Assembly: GCA_964452085.1 (NCBI GenBank)
Contig: CAYVKL010000005.1
Coordinates: 68,502-132,501 of the forward strand
Direction of reading: 5' to 3'
DNA length: 64,000 nucleotides
DNA from: Methanobacterium sp964452085
GTDB taxonomy: Archaea; Methanobacteriota; Methanobacteria; Methanobacteriales; Methanobacteriaceae
The notes under the pieces were generated by a model, which was not told the DNA's origin, searched no databases, and was given only the letters and a program-made list of their open reading frames with translations. The position numbers and the translations under genes are program-made. Below, piece after piece: positions 20,354-29,700 of the stretch; position 1 is the stretch's first letter; the number at the start of each line of letters is the position of its first letter.

Positions 20354-22933
20354 ATGATATCAAAACAGGACAAAAAATATTCTGATAAGGATATATTTAA
20401 AATACTACATCCTTGGGCCAGGGAATGGTTTCAGGGAAAGTTTAAAACCTTTTCTGAGGCTCAACGCCAGTCAATTGTGGACATTCATCAGGGAAAAAAT
20501 GTTCTGGTATCCTCACCCACCGGTTCTGGTAAAACACTCACTGCTTTTCTGTCCATTATCAGTGAACTCACCCGTCTAGCAGACCAGGAGATTTTAGAAG
20601 ACCGTGTTTACTGTCTTTACATATCACCACTTAAAGCTCTGGATAATGATATTGAAAAGAACCTGGAAGAACCATTATCTGAAATTGAGAAGATTTCTGA
20701 GCGTGAACTGGGCATTCGCAAAGCCGTTCGTACTGGTGATACCAGCCAGTATGAAAGGTCGAAAATGCTTAAAAACCCACCCCATATTCTTATTACCACA
20801 CCTGAATCTCTTTCAATTCTCCTCTGCGCCCCCAAATTCCGGGAAAAACTTTCAAAAGTCAGGTATGTGATTGTAGACGAAATACATTCCCTGGCCGAGA
20901 ACAAACGTGGCGTGCACCTCAGTTTAAGTCTGGAAAGACTGGAACACTTAACTGGTGGATTTGTACGTATCGGCCTCAGTGCAACTGTCCATCCTCTGGA
21001 AAGGATGGCAGAGTTTCTGGTGGGCTACCATTATCATCAGCCAAGGGATTGTCTTATTGTAGATGTTAATTATCTTAAACAGCTGGACATGGAAGTTATC
21101 TGTCCGGTTAAGGACATTATAGCTACGGATCCAGATGAAACCAATAAAGCAATGTATAAGATGCTTCATGATTTAATCCAGGAACATAAAACCACCCTAA
21201 TTTTCACCAACACCCGCAGTGGAACAGAAAGTGTTGTTTTCAACCTTAAAAAAAGGTATTCTGATAGTTATCATGACCAGAACATAATGGCCCACCACTC
21301 CAGTCTTTCCAGGGAGCTGCGTCTGGAAGCTGAAAACAAATTAAAGGAAGGAAAATTAAAAGTTGTAGTTTCCTCCACCAGTCTGGAGTTAGGGATTGAT
21401 ATTGGTTACATCGACTTGGTAATTCTTGTATCCAGCCCTAAATCTGTTTCCAGAGCTCTTCAGAGGATTGGTCGAAGTGGTCACCAATTACATGAGAAGT
21501 CCAAAGGCAGGATGATAGTAGTTGACCGGGATGACCTGGTGGAATGTGCACTCATCCTTAAAAACGCCATGGAAGGGAAGATCGATGAAATACACATCCC
21601 TGAAAATTGTCTGGATGTTTTAAGCCAGCAAATCTATGGCATGGCAATTGAACAACGTTGGGACCTGGATGAAGCCCTCCAACTAATTCGTGGAAGTTAT
21701 CCCTACCGTGAGCTCACCCAAGAAGACTATAAGAGTGTTTTGAGTTACCTTGCAGGAGAGTACACCCGTCTGGAGGACCGTTACGTGTATGCCAAGATCT
21801 GGGTTGATTGGGATGAAAATCGCATGGGTCGAAGGGGAAAACTGGCCCGTATGCTGTACTCAACCAACATTGGAACCATACCAGACCGCAGTGCTGCAGT
21901 GGTGAAATGTGGTGGGGAAGTAGTAGGTCGCATAGAAGAGGATTTCATGGAAAAACTCAGGAAAGGAGATAGTTTCGTCCTGGGTGGTCGTATTTATAAA
22001 TTTAACTATGCCCGGGGGATGAGTGTCAACGTAAGCCCTGCTTCAGGCCCTCCCACCATACCCTCCTGGTTCTCAGAACAATTACCACTATCTTTTGACC
22101 TGGCCATGGCTATCCAGAAATTTAGGGGGATCCTAGAATGGGAATTTAAAAAAGGCAGAAGTAAAGATGAAATTATTGAATTTATCCACAATTACCTTTA
22201 CCTTGACCATAATGCCGCTCACTCAATCTATCAGTACTTCAGGGAGCAATACCTATATGCTGTTATTCCTAACCTTAAAACACTCCTTGTCGAGTATTAC
22301 ACTGGATTTGGTGGTCGTAAATTTGTAGTTTTCCATTCATTATTCGGTAGACGGGTTAATGATGCCCTCAGCCGTGCCCTTGCCTACGTAATAGCCCGAA
22401 GATACCGTCATGATGTTATGATCTCCATATCCGATAATGGATTTTACTTATCCAGTGAAGGTAAAATCGGCGGTCTGGAGGCATTCAGCGAACTCACCAC
22501 AGAAAACTTGGAAGAATTCCTCAAGGAAGCCATTGATAGAACTGAAACACTGGCAGGACGTTTCAGGCATTGTGCTGGAAGATCACTTATGATTTTAAGA
22601 CGTTACAAGGGTCAGGAGAAATCTGTGGGACGTCAGCAAGTTAAAGGAAAAATTTTGCTTAAATTCGTCAAAGAAATGGATCCTAATTTTTCAATCCTCA
22701 AGGAAGCACGTAGAGAAGTAATGGAAGACTTTATGGATGTTAATAATGCTAAAAAAGTATTGGAATTACTTGAAAACGAAAAAATGGAGATAAAACGAAT
22801 TGATACCAAAATACCCTCACCATTTGCATTTAACCTGGTTTCTCAAGGATATTTAGATGTTTTGAAGTACGAAGAAAGGATAGAATTTATTCGAAGGATG
22901 CATCAGGCTATTATTAAAGAGATTGGTGAGTGA
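20354..22933 (+). CDS. lhr: Lhr-type ATP-dependent DNA helicase (Lhr-core)
   Basis: 859-residue superfamily 2 helicase. Seen: Q-motif region 'FKTFSEAQRQSI', Walker A 'SSPTGSGKTLTAF', DEIH box 'VIVDEIHSLAENKRGVH', motif III 'GLSATVHP', motif VI 'RALQRIGRSGHQ', and the Lhr-core winged-helix and C-terminal (DUF4145-like) region with 'GSFVLGGR'-type block 'GDSFVLGGRIYKF'. Length and domain order are those of archaeal Lhr-core, a 3'-5' DNA translocase in repair. It probably acts together with the phosphoesterase encoded upstream. The ribosome-binding site is weak. Confidence 0.95.
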   Translation: MISKQDKKYSDKDIFKILHPWAREWFQGKFKTFSEAQRQSIVDIHQGKNVLVSSPTGSGKTLTAFLSIISELTRLADQEILEDRVYCLYISPLKALDNDIEKNLEEPLSEIEKISERELGIRKAVRTGDTSQYERSKMLKNPPHILITTPESLSILLCAPKFREKLSKVRYVIVDEIHSLAENKRGVHLSLSLERLEHLTGGFVRIGLSATVHPLERMAEFLVGYHYHQPRDCLIVDVNYLKQLDMEVICPVKDIIATDPDETNKAMYKMLHDLIQEHKTTLIFTNTRSGTESVVFNLKKRYSDSYHDQNIMAHHSSLSRELRLEAENKLKEGKLKVVVSSTSLELGIDIGYIDLVILVSSPKSVSRALQRIGRSGHQLHEKSKGRMIVVDRDDLVECALILKNAMEGKIDEIHIPENCLDVLSQQIYGMAIEQRWDLDEALQLIRGSYPYRELTQEDYKSVLSYLAGEYTRLEDRYVYAKIWVDWDENRMGRRGKLARMLYSTNIGTIPDRSAAVVKCGGEVVGRIEEDFMEKLRKGDSFVLGGRIYKFNYARGMSVNVSPASGPPTIPSWFSEQLPLSFDLAMAIQKFRGILEWEFKKGRSKDEIIEFIHNYLYLDHNAAHSIYQYFREQYLYAVIPNLKTLLVEYYTGFGGRKFVVFHSLFGRRVNDALSRALAYVIARRYRHDVMISISDNGFYLSSEGKIGGLEAFSELTTENLEEFLKEAIDRTETLAGRFRHCAGRSLMILRRYKGQEKSVGRQQVKGKILLKFVKEMDPNFSILKEARREVMEDFMDVNNAKKVLELLENEKMEIKRIDTKIPSPFAFNLVSQGYLDVLKYEERIEFIRRMHQAIIKEIGE

Positions 22934-23166
22934 ATAATATTTAGGTTTAAGTTTGTTAAAGTTTTTTTAAGTACTTAAAAGACTATTTATGTGAAAATTT
23001 ACACTAAAAAATAATAAAAATATTTCTTTTGGTGAGAATTAATATATCACAATCATTGGAATATTAATTTCATCAATACCACCAATAGAATCTATGTTAG
23101 TTGCAATATACTACTATCACCAATGAATTTATTTAATTACAAAATATAAAGAAAATAGGTGAATAA

Positions 23167-24519
23167 ATGGGTGAAAAAAACAGCCACAATACTAAAACTC
23201 GTTTCATACGTGTATTATGGTGTGATAACGCCAATATAATCCGGGCCAAAGCCATCCACGTAAATGACTTGAATATATCAGATTATGAGGATTCCCTAAA
23301 AAATTCTGACATCTCAGTAGGAATTTCCCGTGCCCAGCAAGGGGTCCCTGTGATGTATGATGGTGTGGTTGCTGGATCAGGATTGGACCCGGTAGGTGAA
23401 ATAACCTTAAAAGGTGATCTTTCCACTTTAACCCCATTACCATATTCTCCAGGCCATGTTAGGGTTATGGGAGACATGATGGAAAATGGAAAAGTCTGGG
23501 GGAACTGTCCACGCGGATTCTTGAAAAGAATGATTTCCAATGCCCTTGATGAAGGTCTGGAAATTAAGGCTGCTTTTGAAAACGAATTTTACCTCCTTAA
23601 AAAAGATGGAGAGTTTAATCCTTATTTACCTTCTGATTTGACACCTTTTGCATCTACTTACTCCATGGATCTTAATCATCAAGTAATCAAAGATATGGTT
23701 GAATCTTTAATTGCCCAGAATATCAATGTTGAACAATATTATCCAGAGTCAGGTCCGGGTCAACATGAAATAACAATAAAATATTCAGATGCATTAAAAG
23801 CTGCAGACAACCAGATAACATTTAGAGAAACAGTTAAAGCAATAGCACATGAACATGGACTGCTAGCATCATTTTTACCTAAAATATTTCCAGACTCCGC
23901 TGGAAGTGGATGTCATATTCATTTCAGCCTATGGAAAAATGATGTGAACATTTTACAGGACTCAGATAAGGATTACAGCCTTTCAGAAACTGCACAAAAT
24001 TTTATAGCCGGGATTCTACACCATTTACCATCATTAATGGCTATCACCACCCCCATACCCCGATCTTATCGAAGAATACATCCCCAAATGTGGAGTGGGG
24101 CCTTTCAGTCATGGGGTTTTAATAATCGTGAGGCAGCCATTCGAATTATTAAAGAATACGACGGATCAATTAAACATTTTGAATTGAAAACAGTTGATGC
24201 ATCATCAAATCCATATTTGGCCCTGGGAGCGATTATTGCCGCAGGTTTAGATGGTATAAAAGGAATGATGGAACTGCCCCTACCCATCCAAAAAGACCCT
24301 GCTACTTTATCATCAAGAGAAATGGATAAAATTGGAATCAAACCACTGCCCAGTAATTTACAAGAATCTATTAATAATTTGAAAGCAAATAAAACAATTT
24401 TAAAAGCTTTTGGACCTGAACTTTCACGTTCGTATTTAGCAGTTAAAGAAGAAGAATTGAACTTTATAGAAAAATTAGATGCTAAAAAAGAGATTAAACT
24501 ACTGGCAGATAAATATTAA
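23167..24519 (+). CDS. Glutamine synthetase-like amine ligase (non-canonical GS family)
   Basis: 450 residues. GS-fold motifs are present: metal/nucleotide residues 'FENEFYLL', 'ESGPGQHEI', 'GSGCHIHFSL' and the late 'GFNNREAAIRI' block, where canonical GlnA has an 'NRSA.IRIP' type motif. The 'PQMWSGAFQSWGFNNREAA' pattern (shown in part) is typical of GS-like proteins of the gamma-glutamyl-polyamine or amine ligase type rather than GlnA, so ammonium assimilation is not its likely job. The substrate is unknown. AGGTGA precedes the ATG. Monocistronic. Confidence 0.85.
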   Translation: MGEKNSHNTKTRFIRVLWCDNANIIRAKAIHVNDLNISDYEDSLKNSDISVGISRAQQGVPVMYDGVVAGSGLDPVGEITLKGDLSTLTPLPYSPGHVRVMGDMMENGKVWGNCPRGFLKRMISNALDEGLEIKAAFENEFYLLKKDGEFNPYLPSDLTPFASTYSMDLNHQVIKDMVESLIAQNINVEQYYPESGPGQHEITIKYSDALKAADNQITFRETVKAIAHEHGLLASFLPKIFPDSAGSGCHIHFSLWKNDVNILQDSDKDYSLSETAQNFIAGILHHLPSLMAITTPIPRSYRRIHPQMWSGAFQSWGFNNREAAIRIIKEYDGSIKHFELKTVDASSNPYLALGAIIAAGLDGIKGMMELPLPIQKDPATLSSREMDKIGIKPLPSNLQESINNLKANKTILKAFGPELSRSYLAVKEEELNFIEKLDAKKEIKLLADKY

Positions 24520-24707
24520 AAAATTAATATTTAAAAAAGGCCAATTTCATTTTTTTTTTAAGAAAAATATTTAATATTCCTTTCACATATTATAATATAG
24601 ATTTGAAGTATTGATTTGGTGGGATGATTAGATTATTATACAATTAAACATCGACAAATCATAACTAACAATTAAATTTCGAAAGATACAGGAACCATTC
24701 TATTGCA

Positions 24708-24749
24708 AAGATGGCTTTCTATTCCATGGAAAGCTTCACATTTCATCTT
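24708..24749 (+). other. Possible 5'-leader hairpin before surface protein gene
   Basis: In the 278-bp gap before the beta-helix protein, the arm AAGATGGCTTTC (24708-24719) can pair with GAAAGC (24729-24734) and, after a 9-nt bulge, with CATCTT (24744-24749). It lies about 50 bp upstream of the very strong ribosome-binding site AAGGAGGTGA (24782-24791). If transcription starts at the TATA-like ATTATAATATAG near 24590, it sits in a long 5' leader. Function not known. Confidence 0.3.
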
Positions 24750-24797
24750 CTGCCCATCGATTAATAATATTACTTGGCATGAAGGAGGTGAAAACGT

Positions 24798-26195
24798 ATG
24801 CAAAACAAACTCTTTAAAGGAACAGTTATTACTATTTTAATTACTCTTTTGGCCATTTTTGGAGCAAATGCTGTTTCAGCTGCTGACTGGTACGTAAACC
24901 AGGATGGTTCACAGGATTTCACTTCTATCCAGGATGCTATCGATGATGTGTCGGTTGCAGATGGAGATAACATTTTCGTCCAGGAAGGTACAAATCCAGT
25001 TTATCTAGAGAATATAGACTTAACTAAAGAGCTTAACCTTCAGGCAGAAAGTTTAGCTGTTACCATAGATGGTTCTACTACCAGTGACACTCCCGTAGTC
25101 CGTATACCTAATGCAGGTTCTGGTACCACAATTGATGGTTTTTCCATTACAGGAGGTAATGGGGATGGGGGAGTAGGAATACAAATCAACAATGCAGATA
25201 ACTGTTTCATCATCAATAACAACATATATGGCAATGTACAGGGTATTCGCCTTAGAGGTACAGCTACTGAAAACACCATCAAAGATAACTCTATCAATGA
25301 AAACGACAGAAACGGTATCGTAGTAACAGGGGATTCTGAAGATAATCTGATTCAAGAGAACACCATTATGGAAAACGGAAGAAACGGTATTAAAGTTGAA
25401 GGAGATGCTGAGAATACTTTAATACAGGGCAACTCTATCGTAGGCAACGGTTATAATGGGATACTTGTCGATGAATCTTCTTATACCACAGATATAATGA
25501 GTAACACCATCCTTGACAACGGAAGAAACGGTATTATGGTCGGTGACAGTGCATGGGATGTTAATGCAAATTACAATAGAATCTACGGACACACCGATGC
25601 AACCTACTACGATGTCTATGTGGATGTATTACCTGATACTCAAGCCGAAATTATGGATGCCAGATACAACTGGTGGGGTTCAAATAGTGATCCAAGCCCA
25701 CAGATATATTCTGAAATCGAAGAAGGAGTTCTCTACAACCCCTGGTTGTACATGATCTTCACAGCCAATCCAACTACCATACCTGCTGGATCAACATCCA
25801 CCCTAACCGCCAGCTTCAACAACCTCTTCGACGGAACAACTGTAACACCATTTACTCCAACCGGTGCATATGACCATATCCCAGACGGCACTCCAGTAAC
25901 CTTTACCACAACTCTAGGAGCGGTTGGTAGTGACCTTATAACCACTCTTACTGCTAACGGTATTGCTACAGCAACCCTAACAGCAAATGAGGGGCCAGGT
26001 ATTGCTTATTTGACAGCCTATCTGGACGCAATGGTTTTAAGCCCTTTAACTGCCACCGTAACCGTTACTGCAACATCAGTTAGTTCAGTATCTGCAAAAA
26101 CTGTGGGAATGCAGACCACGGGATCACCAATGATACCATTAATTCTGGCTTCATTGTTGATATTAAGTGGATTCTTCATACCCAGAAAAAAATAG
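24798..26195 (+). CDS. Secreted right-handed beta-helix surface protein with C-terminal anchor
   Basis: 465 residues. Signal peptide (about 1-28, cleavage near 'VSAADW'), then parallel beta-helix repeats (about 60-280) with typical 'GNxxGIxxxGxxxNxIxxN' turns, ending at the motif 'YNWWGSNSDPSP' that is common in methanobacterial surface proteins. A Ig/invasin-like domain follows (about 315-430), then 'TVGMQTTGSPMIP', a membrane helix and 'RKK' at the very end. The same tripartite tail occurs in both giant adhesins of this window. It is probably displayed on the pseudomurein wall. The ribosome-binding site AAGGAGGTGA is near-perfect, suggesting high expression. Many Asn-X-Ser/Thr sites. Confidence 0.88.
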   Translation: MQNKLFKGTVITILITLLAIFGANAVSAADWYVNQDGSQDFTSIQDAIDDVSVADGDNIFVQEGTNPVYLENIDLTKELNLQAESLAVTIDGSTTSDTPVVRIPNAGSGTTIDGFSITGGNGDGGVGIQINNADNCFIINNNIYGNVQGIRLRGTATENTIKDNSINENDRNGIVVTGDSEDNLIQENTIMENGRNGIKVEGDAENTLIQGNSIVGNGYNGILVDESSYTTDIMSNTILDNGRNGIMVGDSAWDVNANYNRIYGHTDATYYDVYVDVLPDTQAEIMDARYNWWGSNSDPSPQIYSEIEEGVLYNPWLYMIFTANPTTIPAGSTSTLTASFNNLFDGTTVTPFTPTGAYDHIPDGTPVTFTTTLGAVGSDLITTLTANGIATATLTANEGPGIAYLTAYLDAMVLSPLTATVTVTATSVSSVSAKTVGMQTTGSPMIPLILASLLILSGFFIPRKK

Positions 26196-26237
26196 ATCCA
26201 ATTCTTTCCCCAATTTCTTTTTTTTTATTTTAATTGA

Positions 26238-27008
26238 TTAACTAAGTGAGAATGCAGGTTCTTTGGAAACAGATATAATTATTTGTTGTGCAGATTCAAC
26301 TTCTTGTTTTGAACCACTAACTGCCAGCCAAATAGAACCTTCTGCCCCAACAACTCCCCCTGCAGCTACCATTTCTGCTTCAGCACCAGATAAATTGGAA
26401 ATTGCTTCAATTTCTGTAAAAACCTCACCAACCACAGGCAATAAACGAGGCCCGTATGCACCGGGAGAGTTCAATTTAAGTGCCAGTTCATCCAAGTCAG
26501 TATTAACTCTTTTTTCCAGTCCAACCGGGAGAATTAGTCGTACACGACGACCCATAACTGCCTGGATTGATGCACCTATAGTTCCGCCCTGAGGGTGACC
26601 TATATAAATAGCAGCTTTCATTCTAGGGACTTCAAGGGCATTTGCACCCTTAAAAATAATATCTCCCTGTTTTAAATTATCCACAACATCAAATATAGTT
26701 AAACCTTTCTTCCAAACGCCATTTACTATGACCACGTCCCCTGGAAATTCACTCTCATCATTTAAACGCCCATCTTCCTTTCGGGGTTGGGATGGAGGTA
26801 GTACAATGCCTCTGAAGAATCTTTTTCTGGAGAAACCATCGATTTGCCCTATTTTTGATAGAATCTCTTCAGCTAAATAACCATTAGTTGTTCCAGCAAT
26901 TATAACAACTGTCCCTGATTTAAGGGCTTCTTCAACAGGTGCATAATTGGCCAAAGCCTTGGCTATTAACCTTTTGCCTGCGGCAGGTGTGATTAGAAAT
27001 TGTTTCAT
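26238..27008 (-). CDS. Conserved hypothetical protein
   Basis: About 256 residues with no domain I can name. It is rich in Gly/Ala/Val turns, with loops such as 'VVIIAGTTNGYLAEE', 'GDVVIVNGVWKKGL', 'AIYIGHPQGGTIGAS' and 'AAGGVVGAEGSIWLAVSGS', suggesting an alpha/beta fold, possibly nucleotide- or sugar-phosphate-binding. It is cytosolic by composition. The start at 27008 has GGTGATC upstream. It lies convergent to the surface protein gene with a T-tract (about 26216-26229) between them, and 90 bp downstream of the HisG-like gene on the same strand. Confidence 0.7.
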   Translation of the reverse strand: MKQFLITPAAGKRLIAKALANYAPVEEALKSGTVVIIAGTTNGYLAEEILSKIGQIDGFSRKRFFRGIVLPPSQPRKEDGRLNDESEFPGDVVIVNGVWKKGLTIFDVVDNLKQGDIIFKGANALEVPRMKAAIYIGHPQGGTIGASIQAVMGRRVRLILPVGLEKRVNTDLDELALKLNSPGAYGPRLLPVVGEVFTEIEAISNLSGAEAEMVAAGGVVGAEGSIWLAVSGSKQEVESAQQIIISVSKEPAFSLS

Positions 27009-27109
27009 ACTGATCACCTAATCAAATCATCCCATGAGATCATTAATAGATTTATATCATATCAAAAGCCCGTCAGGTAACTGATTTAGATACCATCAAG
27101 TGGATGCTG

Positions 27110-28099
27110 CTATTTAACATACTGTTTAACATCTTCCCGGACAATTGCAGAAGCTCCGAAGCTTTTTATTCCTTTTAACATTTCAGGAAACTTATTTTTT
27201 GGAATTAATACATTTATCTGTGAAAAACTGGTTCCTTTAACTGCGGTTGGTTCATCAGAGCAGTATTCATTGGATAGGAGAAAATCTTTAACATCATCCA
27301 TCCGGTGATTGGCAATGTTAAATTTCACATCGAAATACTTTCGGGCTTCAATGGCTCCAAATAATTGTTCAAATATAATTTTAGCTTTTTCTGCTTTTTC
27401 TGGTGTGCAGCTGGGGCCAGCATATAATCCTGCACTGGATTCCATTATGGTTTCCAGAATCTTTAGTCCTGCTTTTTTAAGGCTGCTCCCTGTTTGGGTG
27501 TTGTCAACTACCAGATCTGCGCCTTTGGCTATGTATACCTCTGTGGCACCATCAGAATTTATAACTTGGACCATTTCATTATCCCCATCCCAGAGACCTC
27601 TGATCTGGACCAGGGGTTTCTTGTCACCGAAAACTTCCTTGTAACCTTCATTGTCCATGAAAAATTGCCGAGTTAGGTTTGGATATTCAGTGAAACATAG
27701 TATGGGGTGTTTTCTGTCGTTATTTGCTTTGAAAAATTCTGTTAATGATTCGTAAGGGTCATCATTTGGTACTGCTACAATAAGTCTGGTTTGGCCGTAA
27801 TTCAAGTCACCTATTTTCTGGATTAATTCTTCTTCCAGATTTGCTGATTCTTCCCTTACCCAGTCTTCTCCTATTATTGCCAGATCCAGTATCTTTCGGT
27901 TAAGTTCCACTGGGGCACTTTGTGGGCGGGTGAGGAATCCTTTTATTTCAGGGTCATTAAGGATGGTAATTTCATTTTCTTCCTTTCCAGGTTCGTAACC
28001 TCGAACCTCATAACCGGCATCAACGAATAATTGGTAAGTATTACCGCGGTTCACATTATTTAAACTCCCTTTTGGAAGGCCTAGTACTATTTTATCCAT
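27110..28099 (-). CDS. HisG-like ATP phosphoribosyltransferase family protein (divergent)
   Basis: 329 residues, longer than typical HisG (~285-300). The N-terminal block 'LGLPKGSLNNVNRGNTYQL' replaces the usual 'PKGRL' start, and the PRPP-binding loop is seen as 'VVDNTQTGSSLKKAGLKIL' (canonical 'D.T.TG.TL...GL'). The C-terminal ~70 residues look like the HisG regulatory ACT-like domain ('INVLIPKNKFPEMLKGIKSFGA', in part). It could be the histidine pathway enzyme, but in related genomes a more canonical HisG usually exists, so this may be a paralogue with another role. No other his gene is adjacent. AGGAG precedes the ATG. Confidence 0.75.
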   Translation of the reverse strand: MDKIVLGLPKGSLNNVNRGNTYQLFVDAGYEVRGYEPGKEENEITILNDPEIKGFLTRPQSAPVELNRKILDLAIIGEDWVREESANLEEELIQKIGDLNYGQTRLIVAVPNDDPYESLTEFFKANNDRKHPILCFTEYPNLTRQFFMDNEGYKEVFGDKKPLVQIRGLWDGDNEMVQVINSDGATEVYIAKGADLVVDNTQTGSSLKKAGLKILETIMESSAGLYAGPSCTPEKAEKAKIIFEQLFGAIEARKYFDVKFNIANHRMDDVKDFLLSNEYCSDEPTAVKGTSFSQINVLIPKNKFPEMLKGIKSFGASAIVREDVKQYVK

Positions 28100-28322
28100 A
28101 TTAATTACTCCTATTCAATATTAATTACTTTTAAACCTTTTTAAACTTGAATTAGTCAACTTAAACTTAGTTTATAGTTTAACAAAAACGATCTAATATA
28201 ATTATTCTCTAATTTGTTTTTAGAAAATGGAATAATATGTTATTAAGCATTTAAAAATGGTTTTAGCATTTGAAACTAATTTTCAGGCATATATTCCTTA
28301 AAATATAGGAAAGTATCTGATA

Positions 28323-28724
28323 TTAAAATTTAAACCCATAGTTTGTTAAATTTGAAGAATAGTTTGTTAAGTTGTAAGTTGCCAAGAATTTATCATATCC
28401 CATGGTGTAAACCATTATCACACCAATAGCCCAGAGTATCACTCCAATAATTAGGAAGGCAAGTCCCCAATATTTGGCACTTTTTTCTTTTCGAGTTACC
28501 AGGTAGAGGCCTGAAACTACTGCTAATGGTAAGAAAAATATTATGCCAATTAGTCCCAGGAGTTTAGCAGACATATATGACTTCTTAATTTTTGGTTCAT
28601 CATCAGTCTTTTTTTCCTCAAGATTATTTTCTGAGTTTTCCTTGACTGGATTGCCACAATTTATACATCTTTCGGAATTTTCTGGATATTCTACTCCACA
28701 TTTCGGACATCGCACATTATTCAC
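28323..28724 (-). CDS. Zinc-ribbon membrane protein
   Basis: 133 residues: N-terminal zinc ribbon ('VRCPKCGVEYPENSERCINCGNP', here in part 'RCPKCG' and 'RCINCG'), an acidic/Lys linker, then two membrane helices (about 50-71 and 80-104) and a short C-terminal tail with 'YNLTNYSSNLTNYG' repeats. The ribosome-binding site is AGGTG. Same type as the protein at 10034-10381. Function unknown. Confidence 0.75.
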   Translation of the reverse strand: MNNVRCPKCGVEYPENSERCINCGNPVKENSENNLEEKKTDDEPKIKKSYMSAKLLGLIGIIFFLPLAVVSGLYLVTRKEKSAKYWGLAFLIIGVILWAIGVIMVYTMGYDKFLATYNLTNYSSNLTNYGFKF

Positions 28725-28940
28725 CTACATATTAAGTTCATTCCTCCAGTATTTAAATTTTGATAAGCTTTCTTCTCAGAAATCATAATTTGGATAATCA
28801 CAATTGAACTTCTTAACATTTTTCTTTATAAAAAAAATTTAAAGATTTTAAGATTAGAAGTATTTATAGTAATATATTCATACTACATTTCATAATAATG
28901 ATCATTCTGTTCCAGTAATAAATTAATAAGGATGCATATA

Positions 28941-29204
28941 ATGAAAGACCTAAGTATCACTAAAATTTTATTTTTAATTTTTATTTTATCAATGGTTCTG
29001 CAAGTAAATTCCATTTATTTATATAATCCCCATAAGGGAGTTAAATGTCCAAATTGTCATTCTAATGACACTATAGTGGTTGCCACTGACGAATTTGAGC
29101 CAGAATATCAATGTCATAACTGCGGAGCATGGTTTTGGAGAAGTGGAGACATAATAAGCTTTGATGAAGATATAAACAGAAAGTACAATGAAAGTCTGAA
29201 ATAA
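28941..29204 (+). CDS. Membrane-anchored zinc-ribbon protein
   Basis: About 87 residues. One N-terminal membrane helix (about 6-25) and a zinc ribbon with widely spaced Cys pairs ('KCPNCHSND' ... 'YQCHNCGAWFW'), then an acidic tail. The start at 28941 is chosen because AAGGA lies eight bases upstream; ATG 28932 is too close. The following gene starts 23 bp after the stop, and the run of zinc-ribbon/membrane genes up to 30411 looks like one co-oriented group. Function unknown. Confidence 0.65.
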   Translation: MKDLSITKILFLIFILSMVLQVNSIYLYNPHKGVKCPNCHSNDTIVVATDEFEPEYQCHNCGAWFWRSGDIISFDEDINRKYNESLK

Positions 29205-29227
29205 ATATTTCTACAAGCGTGATTTTT

Positions 29228-29662
29228 ATGAACAACATTAAATCTGATAAGAATAATGCCTTGAACCTTAAATATTTGAATATTATCCTCATCACATTAA
29301 TCTTATCCTCACTTATCAATTCATTAATTATTATTTTTCGTGAAATTTTCAAATCAGGGAATATTTTACTTTTGATTATTATTTTTGTTCTGCCAATCAT
29401 TTTGGGAGGAGTACTTTCAGGTTTTTCAAAATACGGGCAAAAAAAAGTTCTGGGGGGAGTACTGGTGGGTGCAGTTACAGCCACCATCTCTTTGGGTTTA
29501 ACACTTCTAATCTATGGATTGATCACCCTCCCATTTTCTGAGTGGAGCTTTTATATCCCTTTGGGAATAGTTTATATCGTACCCCTCTTTGGAATTGGAG
29601 CATTGTTAGGACTTATTGGCAGTTTTGTGGGTATTCTGATTAGAAAATGGCATGATAAATAA
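29228..29662 (+). CDS. Four-TM membrane protein, DUF5518-like
   Basis: About 144 residues with four predicted membrane helices (about 16-39, 45-66, 73-97 and 107-135) rich in Gly ('LPIILGGVLSGF', 'GVLVGAVTATISLG'). It resembles the small DUF5518 membrane family found in Methanobacteriales, assigned by pattern only. The start at 29228 follows GTGATTTTT. It is flanked by zinc-ribbon membrane proteins on the same strand. Confidence 0.65.
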   Translation: MNNIKSDKNNALNLKYLNIILITLILSSLINSLIIIFREIFKSGNILLLIIIFVLPIILGGVLSGFSKYGQKKVLGGVLVGAVTATISLGLTLLIYGLITLPFSEWSFYIPLGIVYIVPLFGIGALLGLIGSFVGILIRKWHDK

Positions 29663-29700
29663 TGTTCAAAGATATAGAATTTGCATATGGAGGTTATTAG

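Noticed and set aside
23029..23123. TTGGTGA ... TCACCAA inverted repeat before the glutamine-synthetase-like gene
   Set aside because: Arms are only 7 bp and 81 bp apart; too weak to call an operator.
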